The notes: generated by a model from the sequence alone, not told the origin. Shown: positions 44,087 through 53,687, counted from the first letter of the stretch. The stretch: 64,000 nucleotides of DNA from Rs1 sp029027825 (GCA_029027825.1 CP093399.1:3472001-3536000), one strand, 5' to 3'. Made by a program: numbers and translations.

Positions 44087-44638
44087 TTACAACACGTAGC
44101 TATCGTCTGCTGGAATAGGTAATTCTATGGCGGCGGTGACCGCTTCAAATCGCTCGATCAACTCGTTCAAATCATAGCCTCTCTGTTCGGATACGATTAA
44201 CCGAGGTAATTGTGAGCTGTTACAAAATCCTTGCATTAATTTTTCTAACATTTCCAACCAAGCTGGATTAGCTTGCCGAGCATTGATTAACTTTTCTAAT
44301 TCGACCGCACAGACAGTTTCATGACTGTGGGCTGTACAAACCACGTAGTCGAAATGATAATTGTTAAACAACTTAAGCATCAATTTCGCATACAATCCGC
44401 TGTTTACTTCCAGTTGTAATATCTCAAAGGCTTTTACTTTCCCTACCACGTAGTAATGCGAACCCACCGTTTTCTCCAGCACCGCTAAAAATGCTCGCTC
44501 AGAGTTATTAAATCGATAGTGAGCGGCCCTCAGCCCAATGGCATCACGTCTCCAATCCATTTGTATATTATTGCCTAGTTTCAAAAAAAATATTGCCGCC
44601 AATATCAGTCTCGAAAGCACTCCCAAAATCCATCGCAT
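44087..44638 (-). CDS. DUF2726-like protein with N-terminal membrane segment
   Basis: 183 residues. An N-terminal hydrophobic helix (WILGVLSRLILAAIFFLKLG) is followed by a region similar in plan to DUF2726: FNNSERAFLAVLEKTVGSHYYVVGKVKAFEILQ, then FDYVVCTAHSHETVCAVELE. DUF2726 has a restriction-endonuclease-like fold in predictions, but the catalytic acidic/Lys set is not obvious here. Likely membrane-anchored. Function unknown. Confidence 0.7.
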   Translation of the reverse strand: MRWILGVLSRLILAAIFFLKLGNNIQMDWRRDAIGLRAAHYRFNNSERAFLAVLEKTVGSHYYVVGKVKAFEILQLEVNSGLYAKLMLKLFNNYHFDYVVCTAHSHETVCAVELEKLINARQANPAWLEMLEKLMQGFCNSSQLPRLIVSEQRGYDLNELIERFEAVTAAIELPIPADDSYVL

Positions 44639-44943
44639 TGCATTTTACCCTATCTATTCTAGCGCGCATTTTAACCCTTTAAACCAATTATGCGACCGCT
44701 TTCTACTCAATCACCAACTTATCCATTTTACTGACAGCTTTAAACAATAAACAATGTAAAACTAGGGTGATTTATGTTTTTTATTATCTATATTTTGATA
44801 AATCATTTTTACTATTTTGATCAATCAAAGATTGACAAGATAATTTATTTATTTGCTGGTAGTAAACAACTTACTTATTAGTTTTTAATTTTTGATTTCC
44901 TTACAAAACAATAACTTATAAAGAAAAATACTTGTTATTAAAA

Positions 44944-44972
44944 TTGCATTTTAGACGTGGTGATGTTATAAT
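44944..44972 (+). promoter_or_regulatory. Sigma70 promoter of the small gene at 45012
   Basis: TTGCAT, a 17-bp spacer and a perfect TATAAT. The predicted start near 44979 gives a leader of about 33 bases to ATG 45012 and would leave almost no leader for the upstream ATGs at 44985-44988. Confidence 0.7.
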
Positions 44973-45011
44973 TATTAGTAAGTTTTGATGTCTCAAAAAG
45001 AGGTAAAGACA

Positions 45012-45269
45012 ATGCAAGAAAAAGAAATTAAGTTGTTATTTAATGCTGGTGTTTTTGAATCATGCCAGGCGATACCTATTTCAATGTCACGCGGCTGGAC
45101 TCTAAAATTTGTCACTAAAGATGACAATGTAATGACTCTGGATTTACAGAGAGGTAATCAAGAGCGGGAGTTTAAGAGTTTAGATGGGGCATCTGCTGTC
45201 GCCAAAAGGATTGGCTTTGAATGGCTTAATGTGCACATTGGGGATTTAGAATGGCGCGAGAAGGTCTAA
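45012..45269 (+). CDS. Small hypothetical protein, resembling small plasmid/ParC-type proteins
   Basis: 85 residues from ATG 45012, eight bases after AGAGGT; an upstream ATG pair adds nine residues. The pattern KEIKLLFNAGVFESCQAI, SRGWTLKFVTKDD, then FKSLDGASAVAKRIGFEWLNVHIGD resembles a family of short proteins annotated as plasmid partition-associated ParC or RepB-like, from memory only. It has its own strong promoter and stands alone. Function unknown; it may be a remnant of a mobile element. Confidence 0.7.
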   Translation: MQEKEIKLLFNAGVFESCQAIPISMSRGWTLKFVTKDDNVMTLDLQRGNQEREFKSLDGASAVAKRIGFEWLNVHIGDLEWREKV

Positions 45270-45276
45270 GTTAATT

Positions 45277-45300
45277 GTCGGTTACATAACCGCCTACTTT
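45277..45300 (+). terminator. Weak terminator after the 85-residue gene
   Basis: CGGTTACATAACCG, five-bp stem, then CCTAC and a run of T, a few bases after the stop codon at 45269. Short stem but correctly placed. Confidence 0.5.
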
Positions 45301-46151
45301 TTTTGCTATAAACCTACCTCTGCTGAACGTGCGGTTAACTGGGAGAGCCCCGACCTAACCTCCACCGCATAAACGGGATAGTAAAGAGCCAATTTTCCAA
45401 GTTTTTCGATAGATAGCAGGGACAAACTTATTTTACTAGGCGACTGTCACTTGTGCATTACTTGTTGATAGGTCCGTTTGGATAACTAAGTACCTATATT
45501 CGCGCGTAGCGCAATGAGTAACCCCTATACAAGCTTCAGGCAAAGGTCACAAACCTTTTCCCGATTAGCCATGTGTCTCCGCCACAGCGCAGCAAAAGAT
45601 GCTTTTAATCTCTTCTCTGTGTCCTCTGTGGTAAAACCAATCCTTTAAAGATTTTTTCACCACAGAGGACCCAGAGGCGCTGCGCTGCACAGAGGAAAAA
45701 CAAAACACTATCTGATTAGTGCTGTGTATTCACAGACTAACCTAGAGTAAAAAAAAATTACAAATAAACGACCTGGCTATAATCTAAACCATTATTAAAT
45801 GATAAAAACATATTATAACTTCGCTTAACTTGTTGGAATTAATCACTTTGCTAGACAGCTGTCAAGTCAAGCGGAGTATGATGGTCAATCACAAACCTTT
45901 TTTTATCCAGTTTACGGGACCAACGAAAACTAGAGCTCTGCGTTAACGGCTTTCACCTAATTCACGAATTTATCTGTCTGCTAGGACAATATCCTGACTC
46001 TCGGTAAAGATAACGCCGTCAACCATTTCAGTTTTCGTACATTTAATTTATGCTCCCCACTGAATTTTTGGCAAAAAAAAGCAGCCGCTAAGGACCGCTA
46101 ATTTGTACTCGATTTTTCAATAATTAAGCGAACTATCGCACATTATTACCG
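45301..46151. other. Non-coding stretch with an inverted repeat
   Basis: About 850 bp with no supported gene. The only structure is an inverted repeat at 45584-45688, listed separately. The remainder is AT-rich and shows no tRNA or terminator. Confidence 0.45.
45584..45688. repeat. Nested inverted repeat with CTCTGTGTCCTCTGTGGT arms
   Basis: Left arm CTCTGTGTCCTCTGTGGT (45615-45632) pairs with ACCACAGAGGACCCAGAG (45659-45676), one mismatch. Outer arms CAGCGCAGC (about 45584) and GCTGCGCTG (about 45680) extend the structure. The CTCTGTGTCCTCTGTGG type sequence is a recurring intergenic repeat in many bacterial genomes. No gene inside. Confidence 0.6.
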
Positions 46152-46616
46152 TTACTGAATTTGAGCGCCTGCTAGCTCTTCCGTACTGGCCTTTCTCACT
46201 TCGATAATTTCCACCGAAAACTTCAGATCCAGCCCTGCATAAGCATGATTGGCATCCACTGTAACTAGATCATCTGTGACTTCTACCACAGTCACTAGCT
46301 CTTGCTCCCCTTCAGGGTTGGTCACATGACACATCAAGCCTGCAGATAAGTCTTTGACTTGCTCAAACATTGCTGCAGCTACATCGTAAACTTTGTCTTC
46401 CTGCCAAGCACCATAGCCCTGATCTGCTTTGACCTTCAACTGAAATTTATCCCCGGCTGACTTAGCCAGCATTCCTTGCTCTAGACCTGGAACAATTTTA
46501 TCTTGGCCGTAAATAAAAGGCACCGCCGCTTGCTCTCTTGAGCTTTCCAGCACTTCACCTTTTTCGCCCAACAGAGAATAGTGAAAATAAACCACACAGC
46601 CATTACTAATTTGCAT
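46152..46616 (-). CDS. FKBP-type peptidyl-prolyl isomerase, SlyD-like
   Basis: 154 residues: FKBP strands at 1-70 (VYFHYSLLGEKGEVLESSREQAAVPFIYGQDKIVPGLEQGMLAKSAGDK), an insert-in-flap chaperone domain at about 70-125 and the final strand AYAGLDLKFSVEIIEVRKA. SlyD enzymes accelerate proline isomerisation and assist folding. The His/Cys-rich metal-binding tail of E. coli SlyD is absent, so this is closer to short SlyD-like proteins. It is 4 bp downstream of the carboxylesterase gene. Confidence 0.88.
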   Translation of the reverse strand: MQISNGCVVYFHYSLLGEKGEVLESSREQAAVPFIYGQDKIVPGLEQGMLAKSAGDKFQLKVKADQGYGAWQEDKVYDVAAAMFEQVKDLSAGLMCHVTNPEGEQELVTVVEVTDDLVTVDANHAYAGLDLKFSVEIIEVRKASTEELAGAQIQ

Positions 46617-46620
46617 ATTT

Positions 46621-47292
46621 TTAACTCGTTAAGTTTTCGGTGATCCACTCACCCAGTAAGATTAAAGACTCTTGGGATACTTCGTGCGCCATCGCAAAGG
46701 TATGCCATTTTGGCTGATAGCCTAATGCTTTAAGCTGTGACACTGCACTGGCTCCCAACTCACAGGACACCACGTCATCTCGATCGCCATGAATAGCCAG
46801 TATACTTAATGACTTGTCTGCCGGACACTGCTCTGGCGTTAATTCACGCGGCATATAGGTAGACATAGCGGCAACGGCTAACAACTTCACACCAGCAGTT
46901 AAAGCCAGCTCATATGCGACTGCTCCACCTTGCGAAAAGCCCACGACAATAATTTTGCTCGGATCTATACCCTCTTCTATAAGGCTCTCAATGATCAGCG
47001 TGATCTGTACCACTGATTCTTGCAACTGCACTTCATTAGTGACTCGCGCAGGCAACATGGCCTTAATGTCATACCAAGAACGCATCCTCATACCATTATT
47101 AATGGTTACTGGGCGCACATCAGCACTGGGAAAGACAAATCGAACTTTTAAATAATCGGGTAATTTAAGGTAGGGAACAGCACTGACAAAATCTGCACCG
47201 TCTGCACCCAGCCCATGTAACCAAATTACTGCTGAATCTGGATTATCAGCGGTGTTTTTAAATATTGTTTGCAAAATTTTTCCTAAATCCAA
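46621..47292 (-). CDS. Carboxylesterase/phospholipase of the alpha/beta-hydrolase fold
   Basis: 223 residues of the EstB/YpfH-LYPLA family. It has the oxyanion region WLHGLGADGADF (about 24-35), nucleophile S120 in GFSQGG, the catalytic Asp in HGDRDDVV (about 174) and the catalytic His in MAHEV (about 205). Substrates of this family are short-chain esters or lysophospholipids. Cytosolic, no signal peptide. Followed after 4 bp by the SlyD-like gene. Confidence 0.92.
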   Translation of the reverse strand: MDLGKILQTIFKNTADNPDSAVIWLHGLGADGADFVSAVPYLKLPDYLKVRFVFPSADVRPVTINNGMRMRSWYDIKAMLPARVTNEVQLQESVVQITLIIESLIEEGIDPSKIIVVGFSQGGAVAYELALTAGVKLLAVAAMSTYMPRELTPEQCPADKSLSILAIHGDRDDVVSCELGASAVSQLKALGYQPKWHTFAMAHEVSQESLILLGEWITENLTS

Positions 47293-47376
47293 CCTGAATT
47301 AGCGACTTTAGATTCACAAATTCAGGTTTTAAATTGAAGAACTCAGCGGCAATCAATCGCAATTTAATGGTCCAGC

Positions 47377-48027
47377 TCAGGGCTGCAACCTTTGCACTGA
47401 CCAGCTGCCATCTGTTAACTTATAGACTAGTCTATCATGCAATCTACCTTCGCGGCCCTGCCAAAACTCAAATTTATTGGCAACCAGACAATAGCCTCCC
47501 CAACGCGGCGGATGATCGACAGCACCACCCTCAAATTTACTCTCTAACGCATCCACAGTAGCCTGTAATTGCGCTCTTGATGATATAGGCTGGCTTTGAT
47601 GGCTTGCCGCTGCACTCAACTGACTCCCTCTGGGACGCTGTAAAAAGTAACACTTAGCTTGTTTCTCACTCAATTTGTGCACTGTCCCCTGGATACGGAC
47701 TTGTCTTTCGAGACCATTCCAATAGAAGAGCAGCTCAGCTTGTGGGTTGGCAGCTAAATCTGCCCCCTTCTGACTTTGATAATCGGTATACCAACAAAAT
47801 CCATTTTCATCGTAGTGCTTTAGCAACACAATACGTGCTGAGGGCAACCCAGAGGCGCTCGCCGTCGCTAAAGTCATCGACGATACGTCATCGGGCCGTA
47901 CTTGCTTAGCCTGCGAAAACCACTGGCTAAATTGCTCGACAGGACTTTGTAATAAATCCGATTGCAAAAAATCTGTACCACAATACTCGCGTCTTATCGC
48001 CGTTAAATCCACTTCTTTGTTTTGCAT
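47377..48027 (-). CDS. pdxH: Pyridoxamine 5'-phosphate oxidase
   Basis: 216 residues (218 in E. coli). FMN-binding core with SARIVLLKHYDENGFCWYTDYQSQKGADLAANPQAELLFYW and the C-terminal signature EFWQGREGRLHDRLVY, ending WSVQRLQP. It makes pyridoxal 5'-phosphate, the cofactor of aminotransferases such as the Dat-like enzyme at 59.8 kb. It stands alone with its own upstream gap. Confidence 0.96.
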   Translation of the reverse strand: MQNKEVDLTAIRREYCGTDFLQSDLLQSPVEQFSQWFSQAKQVRPDDVSSMTLATASASGLPSARIVLLKHYDENGFCWYTDYQSQKGADLAANPQAELLFYWNGLERQVRIQGTVHKLSEKQAKCYFLQRPRGSQLSAAASHQSQPISSRAQLQATVDALESKFEGGAVDHPPRWGGYCLVANKFEFWQGREGRLHDRLVYKLTDGSWSVQRLQP

Positions 48028-48295
48028 ATAAACCTCGAATTAAAATATTTGACTGTGCATAGAAGCAACACTCTCAAAGCTCAAGAGAGATTCTGGCGTG
48101 AATAAAAGAATCTAACTTGACCGGAAAATTGCAGCGCAGTAATCTACACGTAGTTTTCAATCATCCAATCTACTAAGAGCTTGATGAACCTGACACTAAC
48201 TTACTGTGAGTAAATCTGAGCGCAGCCATAATCCTGCTCTGCTGCTCGCCTACAACTAAATTTTACAAACTCTTAGATCAAGGAAGCACGCTTAA

Positions 48296-49003
48296 ATGGT
48301 AAACATGCAAACTCTACAAAAGCTGATTTTTAGCTGCTGTGTAGCAATCTTCATCACTGGCTGCTCTGCAGGTCCCGGCAAAGCATTTAGGATCGAATCC
48401 CTCGCTAAATCAGAGTTGGATATGGTAATTGATGCCCATATTACTCAAACCAATTCACACGCGATGGAGCTAATGAAAAAGCTCTACAAACGCAATCCAA
48501 AAGAATTACAAAAAGCGCCATCAGGCACCACTGTAAAGATTCGAATTAAACAGCTGTTTAGCTTTCCCAGACAAGTACAGTTTAACGAGCTGGGAGAAAA
48601 ATACGCAAATTCCGCACTAACTAATGCGTTCGATCAACATTTTACAGGGGACAGAGTTTTCTCATTCATGGCGGGCATAGCGGGAATATTACACAGCTCC
48701 TATAATTTTCAAGATGAGTTTTTCATGCTTGATTCGATTAGCGAACAAAAAATTTATAACTCTGCTCGCAATTTAGAAACAGCTAGCTGGTTGCTAAATA
48801 GCGCAAAAAATATTGACCATTCACTGTACCTACTCAGCAATAGTTATGCCGCTGTGGATTCAGCTAATTTAAGCTACGAGCGGCTCTTTGGAAAAATGAT
48901 TGCCGGCCAAGATATATTGGCAGATATAATCGCTAACAGAAACAACCGCACCATCAACAAAGTGCTGCATGGCGTCGCCTCTACAACTTTGCTACCACTG
49001 TGA
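48296..49003 (+). CDS. Hypothetical lipoprotein
   Basis: 235 residues. The N-terminus has a signal helix (LIFSCCVAIFITGCSAG) with lipobox ITGC, so it should be lipidated at Cys 23 and anchored to a membrane. The remainder is helical, with a central stretch resembling no family I know (FNELGEKYANSALTNAFDQHFTGDRVFSFMAGIAGILHSSYNFQ). Ribosome site AAGGAAG about ten bases upstream. Single gene, unknown function. Confidence 0.8.
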   Translation: MVNMQTLQKLIFSCCVAIFITGCSAGPGKAFRIESLAKSELDMVIDAHITQTNSHAMELMKKLYKRNPKELQKAPSGTTVKIRIKQLFSFPRQVQFNELGEKYANSALTNAFDQHFTGDRVFSFMAGIAGILHSSYNFQDEFFMLDSISEQKIYNSARNLETASWLLNSAKNIDHSLYLLSNSYAAVDSANLSYERLFGKMIAGQDILADIIANRNNRTINKVLHGVASTTLLPL

Positions 49004-49288
49004 TCGGCAATAACTAATCACTGCAAAATTAAATATTTGCAGTGCAGTCATTTATTCAAACAAACCTCTGCATTAAGCGTGCAAGTCAGCGATTTGAACC
49101 CTTGAGACCCCTGCATAACTTTGCGAGCGAAAGTAACTCAAGGCAAGATAGCGGAGTTTGTATGCCCCTCGCTTTGGGTATGTTTATGTGTATTACGGGT
49201 GTAAATGAGCATATTGAGCCGGTTTTTAACGCCGTATTACCGAGCGCAGCTATCATACCCTCTGGGTAAGTTATGTAGAGGCATCCCC

Positions 49289-50263
49289 TTAGTATTTAAT
49301 ATACCGCTCTAGTAAATAGCGACCTTTATCACCGACTTGCTTCAACCACTGTTGCACTATAGATAGCCCAGCCACCTCGATACTACGTTGCAATTCAGGA
49401 CTTAGTGTTTCTATTTTCACACCAGCATTGAACAACATCTGCTTCGCTTGCTCCCCAACCTGTTTTGATTTAACCCAACCCCTAGCCTCTACAGCTTTAG
49501 CCGCTGAGGCCACAGCCTTTTGCTCTGCAGTTGTGAGCTTCTGCCATTGCTGCAAGTTAACAACGACCATTTCTTTTGGCAACCACGCTTGCAAGTCATA
49601 CCAATATGGAAAATATCTAGATAACTTCAGCTTTTGTGCCGCTAAAGCAGAGCCAAATAGCACATTTATCTGTTTTCTTCGCAAAGCTCTGGTTAATTTG
49701 TTTAGAGGAACAATAACTTGCTTGAAGCCCAGTTTTTTCCCAAAAGCGGCAGTCACTTTACTATAGGGCCGGAATTTCAGACCCTTTAAATCGTCAATAG
49801 AAGTGATTTTTTTAGTGCTATATAATCCTTGAGCAGGCCAGGGAACTGCATATAGCAATTTCACTCCCTTGACTTTCAAGATTCTTTCTAAATCCCCTTT
49901 TGAGGCTTTATATAACTTAAAAGCCTCCAGATAATTTTTTGCTAAAAAAGGTAATGCATCTAACCTCATTAGTGGGTTTTCATAATTAAGAGCCGAAATA
50001 AGTCTAGCTCCTATGGGCACTAAATTGTTTTTCACTGCACCAAAGATTTGCTTCCCTTGAAACAATTTCCCCGCAGGATATATGGTAATCAATAGCTTAT
50101 TATTGGTCTTTCGCTTAACTTCTCTGCTAAAGCGCATCGCTAGCTGAGACTGAAAATTTGATTCATCACCCGCGATCGGCATACGCCATTCAATTGCCTG
50201 TACACTAGAGCATAGCTGCATACAAACAACTATCACCGTTGCTTTCAATGGCAATCTGTACAT
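49289..50263 (-). CDS. TRAP-type solute-binding protein DctP family (orphan)
   Basis: About 324 residues from ATG at 50263; a TTG seven codons upstream with a GAGAG ribosome site is an equally possible start. Signal peptide ending near SSVQA. DctP fold features include FSREVKRKTNNKLLITIYPAGKLFQGKQIFGAVKN and YSTKKITSIDDLKGLKFR, with the organic-acid-binding Arg in KFRPYS. It should bind a carboxylate in the periplasm, but no DctQ or DctM membrane subunit lies beside it. It may serve a transporter elsewhere or act as a sensor input. Confidence 0.88.
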   Translation of the reverse strand: MYRLPLKATVIVVCMQLCSSVQAIEWRMPIAGDESNFQSQLAMRFSREVKRKTNNKLLITIYPAGKLFQGKQIFGAVKNNLVPIGARLISALNYENPLMRLDALPFLAKNYLEAFKLYKASKGDLERILKVKGVKLLYAVPWPAQGLYSTKKITSIDDLKGLKFRPYSKVTAAFGKKLGFKQVIVPLNKLTRALRRKQINVLFGSALAAQKLKLSRYFPYWYDLQAWLPKEMVVVNLQQWQKLTTAEQKAVASAAKAVEARGWVKSKQVGEQAKQMLFNAGVKIETLSPELQRSIEVAGLSIVQQWLKQVGDKGRYLLERYIKY

Positions 50264-50525
50264 CTTTGTATCAAAAAAATTCAAATTAATCTCTCAACTT
50301 TTAGATCAAACCAGCTGGGTATTAAAGTTGACACACCAAATACCTAAGTCAATTTTTTAGCGATATAGGGAACAATCCTATTTATGAATTTAAACTGAAT
50401 ATTTATAGAAAGTTAAAATACACCTCTATATAATTTTCTCATGGCCATTTTGCGGATAATCATATATTACCACCGTCAAGCCACCTATCTCGCGGCCATG
50501 AACCTTAATTAATAATGGAGGCTCT

Positions 50526-50864
50526 ATGAGCTCAATAAAAAAACCAAGTATACATCTCTTTGCCGTACTATCACTTGCTCTCTCTATCATTAGCACTTCA
50601 TCATTTGCCGCTAGCAACTGCAAGGGTGAAAGCGAAAAGGCCTGCGGAAATAAAGATAGCTGTAACTGGATTAAGTCTCACAAGAGAAAAGATGGGGCTA
50701 ATGTTAAAGCCTACTGCAGATCCAAACCTCAAAAAAACAATAAACTAGCCGTTAAAAAGACCACAGACGAAACGAAAGATAAAATACAGGCAGTCATTAA
50801 AGAACCCGTCGTAAAAACTAAACCACAACCCATTATCACTCCGGATACTAAAAAGGTTAAGTAG
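50526..50864 (+). CDS. Small exported Cys-containing protein
   Basis: 112 residues with a good ribosome site (TGGAGG, six bases from ATG). A signal peptide ends at about SSFAAS. The mature part begins with a Cys module (CKGESEKACGNKDSCNWIKSH then AYCRSKP), four Cys that could form two disulfides, followed by a Lys/Thr/Pro-rich tail (VVKTKPQPIITPDTKKVK). I do not recognise a family. Likely periplasmic or secreted. Confidence 0.75.
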   Translation: MSSIKKPSIHLFAVLSLALSIISTSSFAASNCKGESEKACGNKDSCNWIKSHKRKDGANVKAYCRSKPQKNNKLAVKKTTDETKDKIQAVIKEPVVKTKPQPIITPDTKKVK

Positions 50865-50995
50865 AAAAACTTATCGTACTTTTATTACTCTAACCCGGGT
50901 TTCAGAAAAAATTGTGAGTGTAAGATCAGATCTACTTCAGAAAAAATGGTTAGTCATATATTCAGTTACGTCTGTAATTAAATATAAGACTAACC

Positions 50996-51046
50996 GCCCT
51001 CGACAGAACACACCAAGCAAGAACCTAGTGTGTTTTTATTGAGGGC
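50996..51046 (-). terminator. Stem-loop between the convergent genes at 50.9/51.05 kb
   Basis: Outer arms GCCCTC/GAGGGC and inner arms AACACAC/GTGTGTT form a two-part hairpin nine bp after the DUF945 stop. The inner arm is followed by T-rich sequence on the plus strand, so it may terminate the gene from the left as well. Confidence 0.45.
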
Positions 51047-51054
51047 TAGCATAA

Positions 51055-52365
51055 CTACATCATTGGCATTTGTTTACCGTTCAAGTGCAGTTGGCCTTTT
51101 TTCATTGTTAAGTCGACTGTCAATGTATCCCCAGCATCAACTAAAAACCCCATACCTACGAAGAAGTCTATTTGTTGAGGGTTATAATTTGGAAAAACTT
51201 CTAAGAATTTTTTAGGTATAGTTAACTTTGCATCCAGATCCGCTTTGGCCATCACACATTGCCTATCCATCATGATTTCTTCAATTGAAAAGGGCGCCAT
51301 TTTCAAATGCGCTTCACCTTCAGCTAACTCCGAATTAGCGCTAACACCTAGATGATTTATATCGAAACTTATACCTTTTTGAGTTACTTCATTGAACATA
51401 GGCAACAGTGCAGTCGGATCTTCTATAGCTCCCCCTGATGTTTTTTGTAGTTCATTAATGTTTTCAATTAAACCAAGTAATGCCTTCAAATCAAGGTCAA
51501 CAGCAAGATTCAGAGCCGGTTTATCAAGTTGATAGACGTCTTTATCGCTGTCGATTTTAATCATCTCTGCTTGATAATCCACATCAAATACTACGCGATC
51601 CGCTTTTATCACCTGTTTGACCCCGACCAACAAGGTCGCTATCTCAGCTTTTAGCTGCTCGTTGCTCAGTTTTATACTATCGACAACTAAGCTCCCCTCA
51701 GATGTATCGGCAATTTTCGTGGTTAAGATATCTCCCTTAAGCACACTCGCTGTTTGTACCAAGGTAGCTGTACCGAATTCAACGTTGAAATCTGCACCTT
51801 TAAAAGTACTCGGCTGCATCGACCAGTTCATATCAATAGTATTGCCAGAGACAGAGTAAACACCTTGGCTATCACCGATTAAAACATCTCCTGACGCATT
51901 TGTTACTTTAAAGCCATCTGTAACTAAATCACCGGACATTGATACTGAACCACTTGCAATATCATATGAGTAGTGATTGTTAAGAGTTAACGGTGCGATC
52001 GAAGTGTTTTGCTGATAACTTTGGATTTTACTTAACAACTCTCCCTTGGCGATAGTCATCACACTGGTACTAGATAAAAAGCTATGCGTGTAAACAATAT
52101 CGAAATTAAAGGTATTGCTTCCCGCCCACTCAACGACTGACTCAGGCAAATCGTTAAACTCAATAGACAATGTATTTGCCGAGGAAAACAGCGAAGCATC
52201 ACTACTAGACTTCACTGTAGCTATACCTTCATAGCTAGCAGTAAGTGCTTCAATATAACGCTGATGCTCAACATTGACTTTATTCCCTGTTGTAATGGTT
52301 CCAGCAGCATAACCGCCCCCTAAAACAACAACAACTAGCCCCCCAACCAACATACCCTTATTCAT
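51055..52365 (-). CDS. DUF945 (YdgA) family protein
   Basis: 436 residues. N-terminal membrane anchor (GMLVGGLVVVVLGGGYAAGTI) followed by a long beta-rich periplasmic domain ending in VDAGDTLTVDLTMKKGQLHLNGKQMPMM. The plan and the VEHQRYIEAL region match YdgA/DUF945 proteins (about 450-500 residues), whose function is unknown beyond envelope or membrane association. Single gene. Confidence 0.85.
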   Translation of the reverse strand: MNKGMLVGGLVVVVLGGGYAAGTITTGNKVNVEHQRYIEALTASYEGIATVKSSSDASLFSSANTLSIEFNDLPESVVEWAGSNTFNFDIVYTHSFLSSTSVMTIAKGELLSKIQSYQQNTSIAPLTLNNHYSYDIASGSVSMSGDLVTDGFKVTNASGDVLIGDSQGVYSVSGNTIDMNWSMQPSTFKGADFNVEFGTATLVQTASVLKGDILTTKIADTSEGSLVVDSIKLSNEQLKAEIATLLVGVKQVIKADRVVFDVDYQAEMIKIDSDKDVYQLDKPALNLAVDLDLKALLGLIENINELQKTSGGAIEDPTALLPMFNEVTQKGISFDINHLGVSANSELAEGEAHLKMAPFSIEEIMMDRQCVMAKADLDAKLTIPKKFLEVFPNYNPQQIDFFVGMGFLVDAGDTLTVDLTMKKGQLHLNGKQMPMM

Positions 52366-52585
52366 GATCCCTATCCTTTAAGCATAAAAAAGCAAGCATT
52401 CTAGCACTGAATATTCAGCAGGTGCTAATCTAAATCATTAGCTTAAACAAACATCGGTATTAATCTTACTTCCGCAAGCAAAGGCTAGCCTGTATCATCA
52501 CTCAGCCAATCCAAATTCCATATCATAAATACTATTGGATTAATGAATAGCTTTACTCATCTTCACAGCCCATTGGAAACATCAC

Positions 52586-52978
52586 ATGCAGACCACTCGC
52601 CACCCTGATTTGGAAATATACCTTAAAAACTGTTCTAGCTCACAAATATTAGATTGGCTACAAGAGCAATGCACTACTTTAGCTGTGCTTAAAGAAACGC
52701 CTTCTTATCTAGAGCTAGAATTACAATTCGAAGTGGGGTTAGTGCAGGCTTCCCTACAACACAAAGTTTCGGGAAAAGCTTGGAGCAGCCTGTGGCTTAA
52801 GAACAACCACACACCCTGGGATACAGATTTAGATTGCGCATTAATCGCCTCACAGCAATTACAGACTCAAATTCGCTGCATAAAAACTAGCTGGGTAGAT
52901 GACGACATGGATAGCGAAGAGGATCAGTGGTGGAAAATAGAAGACGGTGAGCGCGAGCTCATTAGCTGGAAGGGATAA
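52586..52978 (+). CDS. Hypothetical acidic protein
   Basis: 130 residues, no signal peptide, very acidic C-terminal third (WVDDDMDSEEDQWWKIEDGERE) and Trp-rich. No family recognised. It converges with the next gene, with only 4 bp between stops, which limits alternative ends. Codon use is like the neighbours, so it appears to be a resident gene. Confidence 0.75.
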   Translation: MQTTRHPDLEIYLKNCSSSQILDWLQEQCTTLAVLKETPSYLELELQFEVGLVQASLQHKVSGKAWSSLWLKNNHTPWDTDLDCALIASQQLQTQIRCIKTSWVDDDMDSEEDQWWKIEDGERELISWKG

Positions 52979-52982
52979 AGCA

Positions 52983-53411
52983 CTAAGCGGCTAAACTGAG
53001 GGAGCTTTTCGCTGTATTAATATGATCTAACATTAACTTACCCGAAGACATTAATGCCACTTTTTCAAACGTATCTACTGCGATCGTACTCGATCGCGGC
53101 GTTTCAGCAATGGTCTCGATAAAGGAATTAATGAAGGCAAAGTCACCAAAACGCAGTTGATGAATAGCATTATTTAAACGCTCTACCAACTGTGGCTTAT
53201 TGACTTCAACCTCTGAGGGGTACACAGATTGCACAGGAGATTGTTCACTCTGCACAGCAACAGGTAACTTAAAAACTGGAACACTGTCTTGATTGGCTGT
53301 AATCAACGACAACAGCATTGCAAACTGGGCGCCATTAGCTCCCTGTATCGCACCGGGAAGGCTAGCAGTGTATGTTTCTATACGCTCTAACTGTACCTGA
53401 TCTGTTTGCAT
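52983..53411 (-). CDS. Hypothetical protein
   Basis: 142 residues without membrane segments; a central Val/Pro/Gln-rich part and a C-terminal helical region (LVERLNNAIHQLRFGDFAFINSFIETIAETPRSSTIAVDTFEKVALMSSGKLMLDHI). No family recognised. Stop codon 4 bp from that of the convergent gene. Confidence 0.72.
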   Translation of the reverse strand: MQTDQVQLERIETYTASLPGAIQGANGAQFAMLLSLITANQDSVPVFKLPVAVQSEQSPVQSVYPSEVEVNKPQLVERLNNAIHQLRFGDFAFINSFIETIAETPRSSTIAVDTFEKVALMSSGKLMLDHINTAKSSLSLAA

Positions 53412-53687
53412 TGATTAGCCGCTACTTTATAAAATGACTACTAAATTTATATTTAACCACTGATGCTCGGTTAAACACTAACTATAATTATAACTCTGTG
53501 CTTAGCCTATCGGCCGCCTTACAAATAACTTTATCATTTATCTTACCCTAAACTGAAATATTTTTCAGTGCCTCCACAAAAAACTCCGTTATGCGCCAAT
53601 TTACCCAGCAAAGCATGCACAATTAGCACTTTCTCGATACACTTACAACTCACTAAAACTTTCGATTCTATGACGGATTTAACAATT

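Noticed and set aside
49042..49269. 75-codon plus-strand frame between the lipoprotein and TRAP genes
   Set aside because: No ribosome site and low-quality composition.
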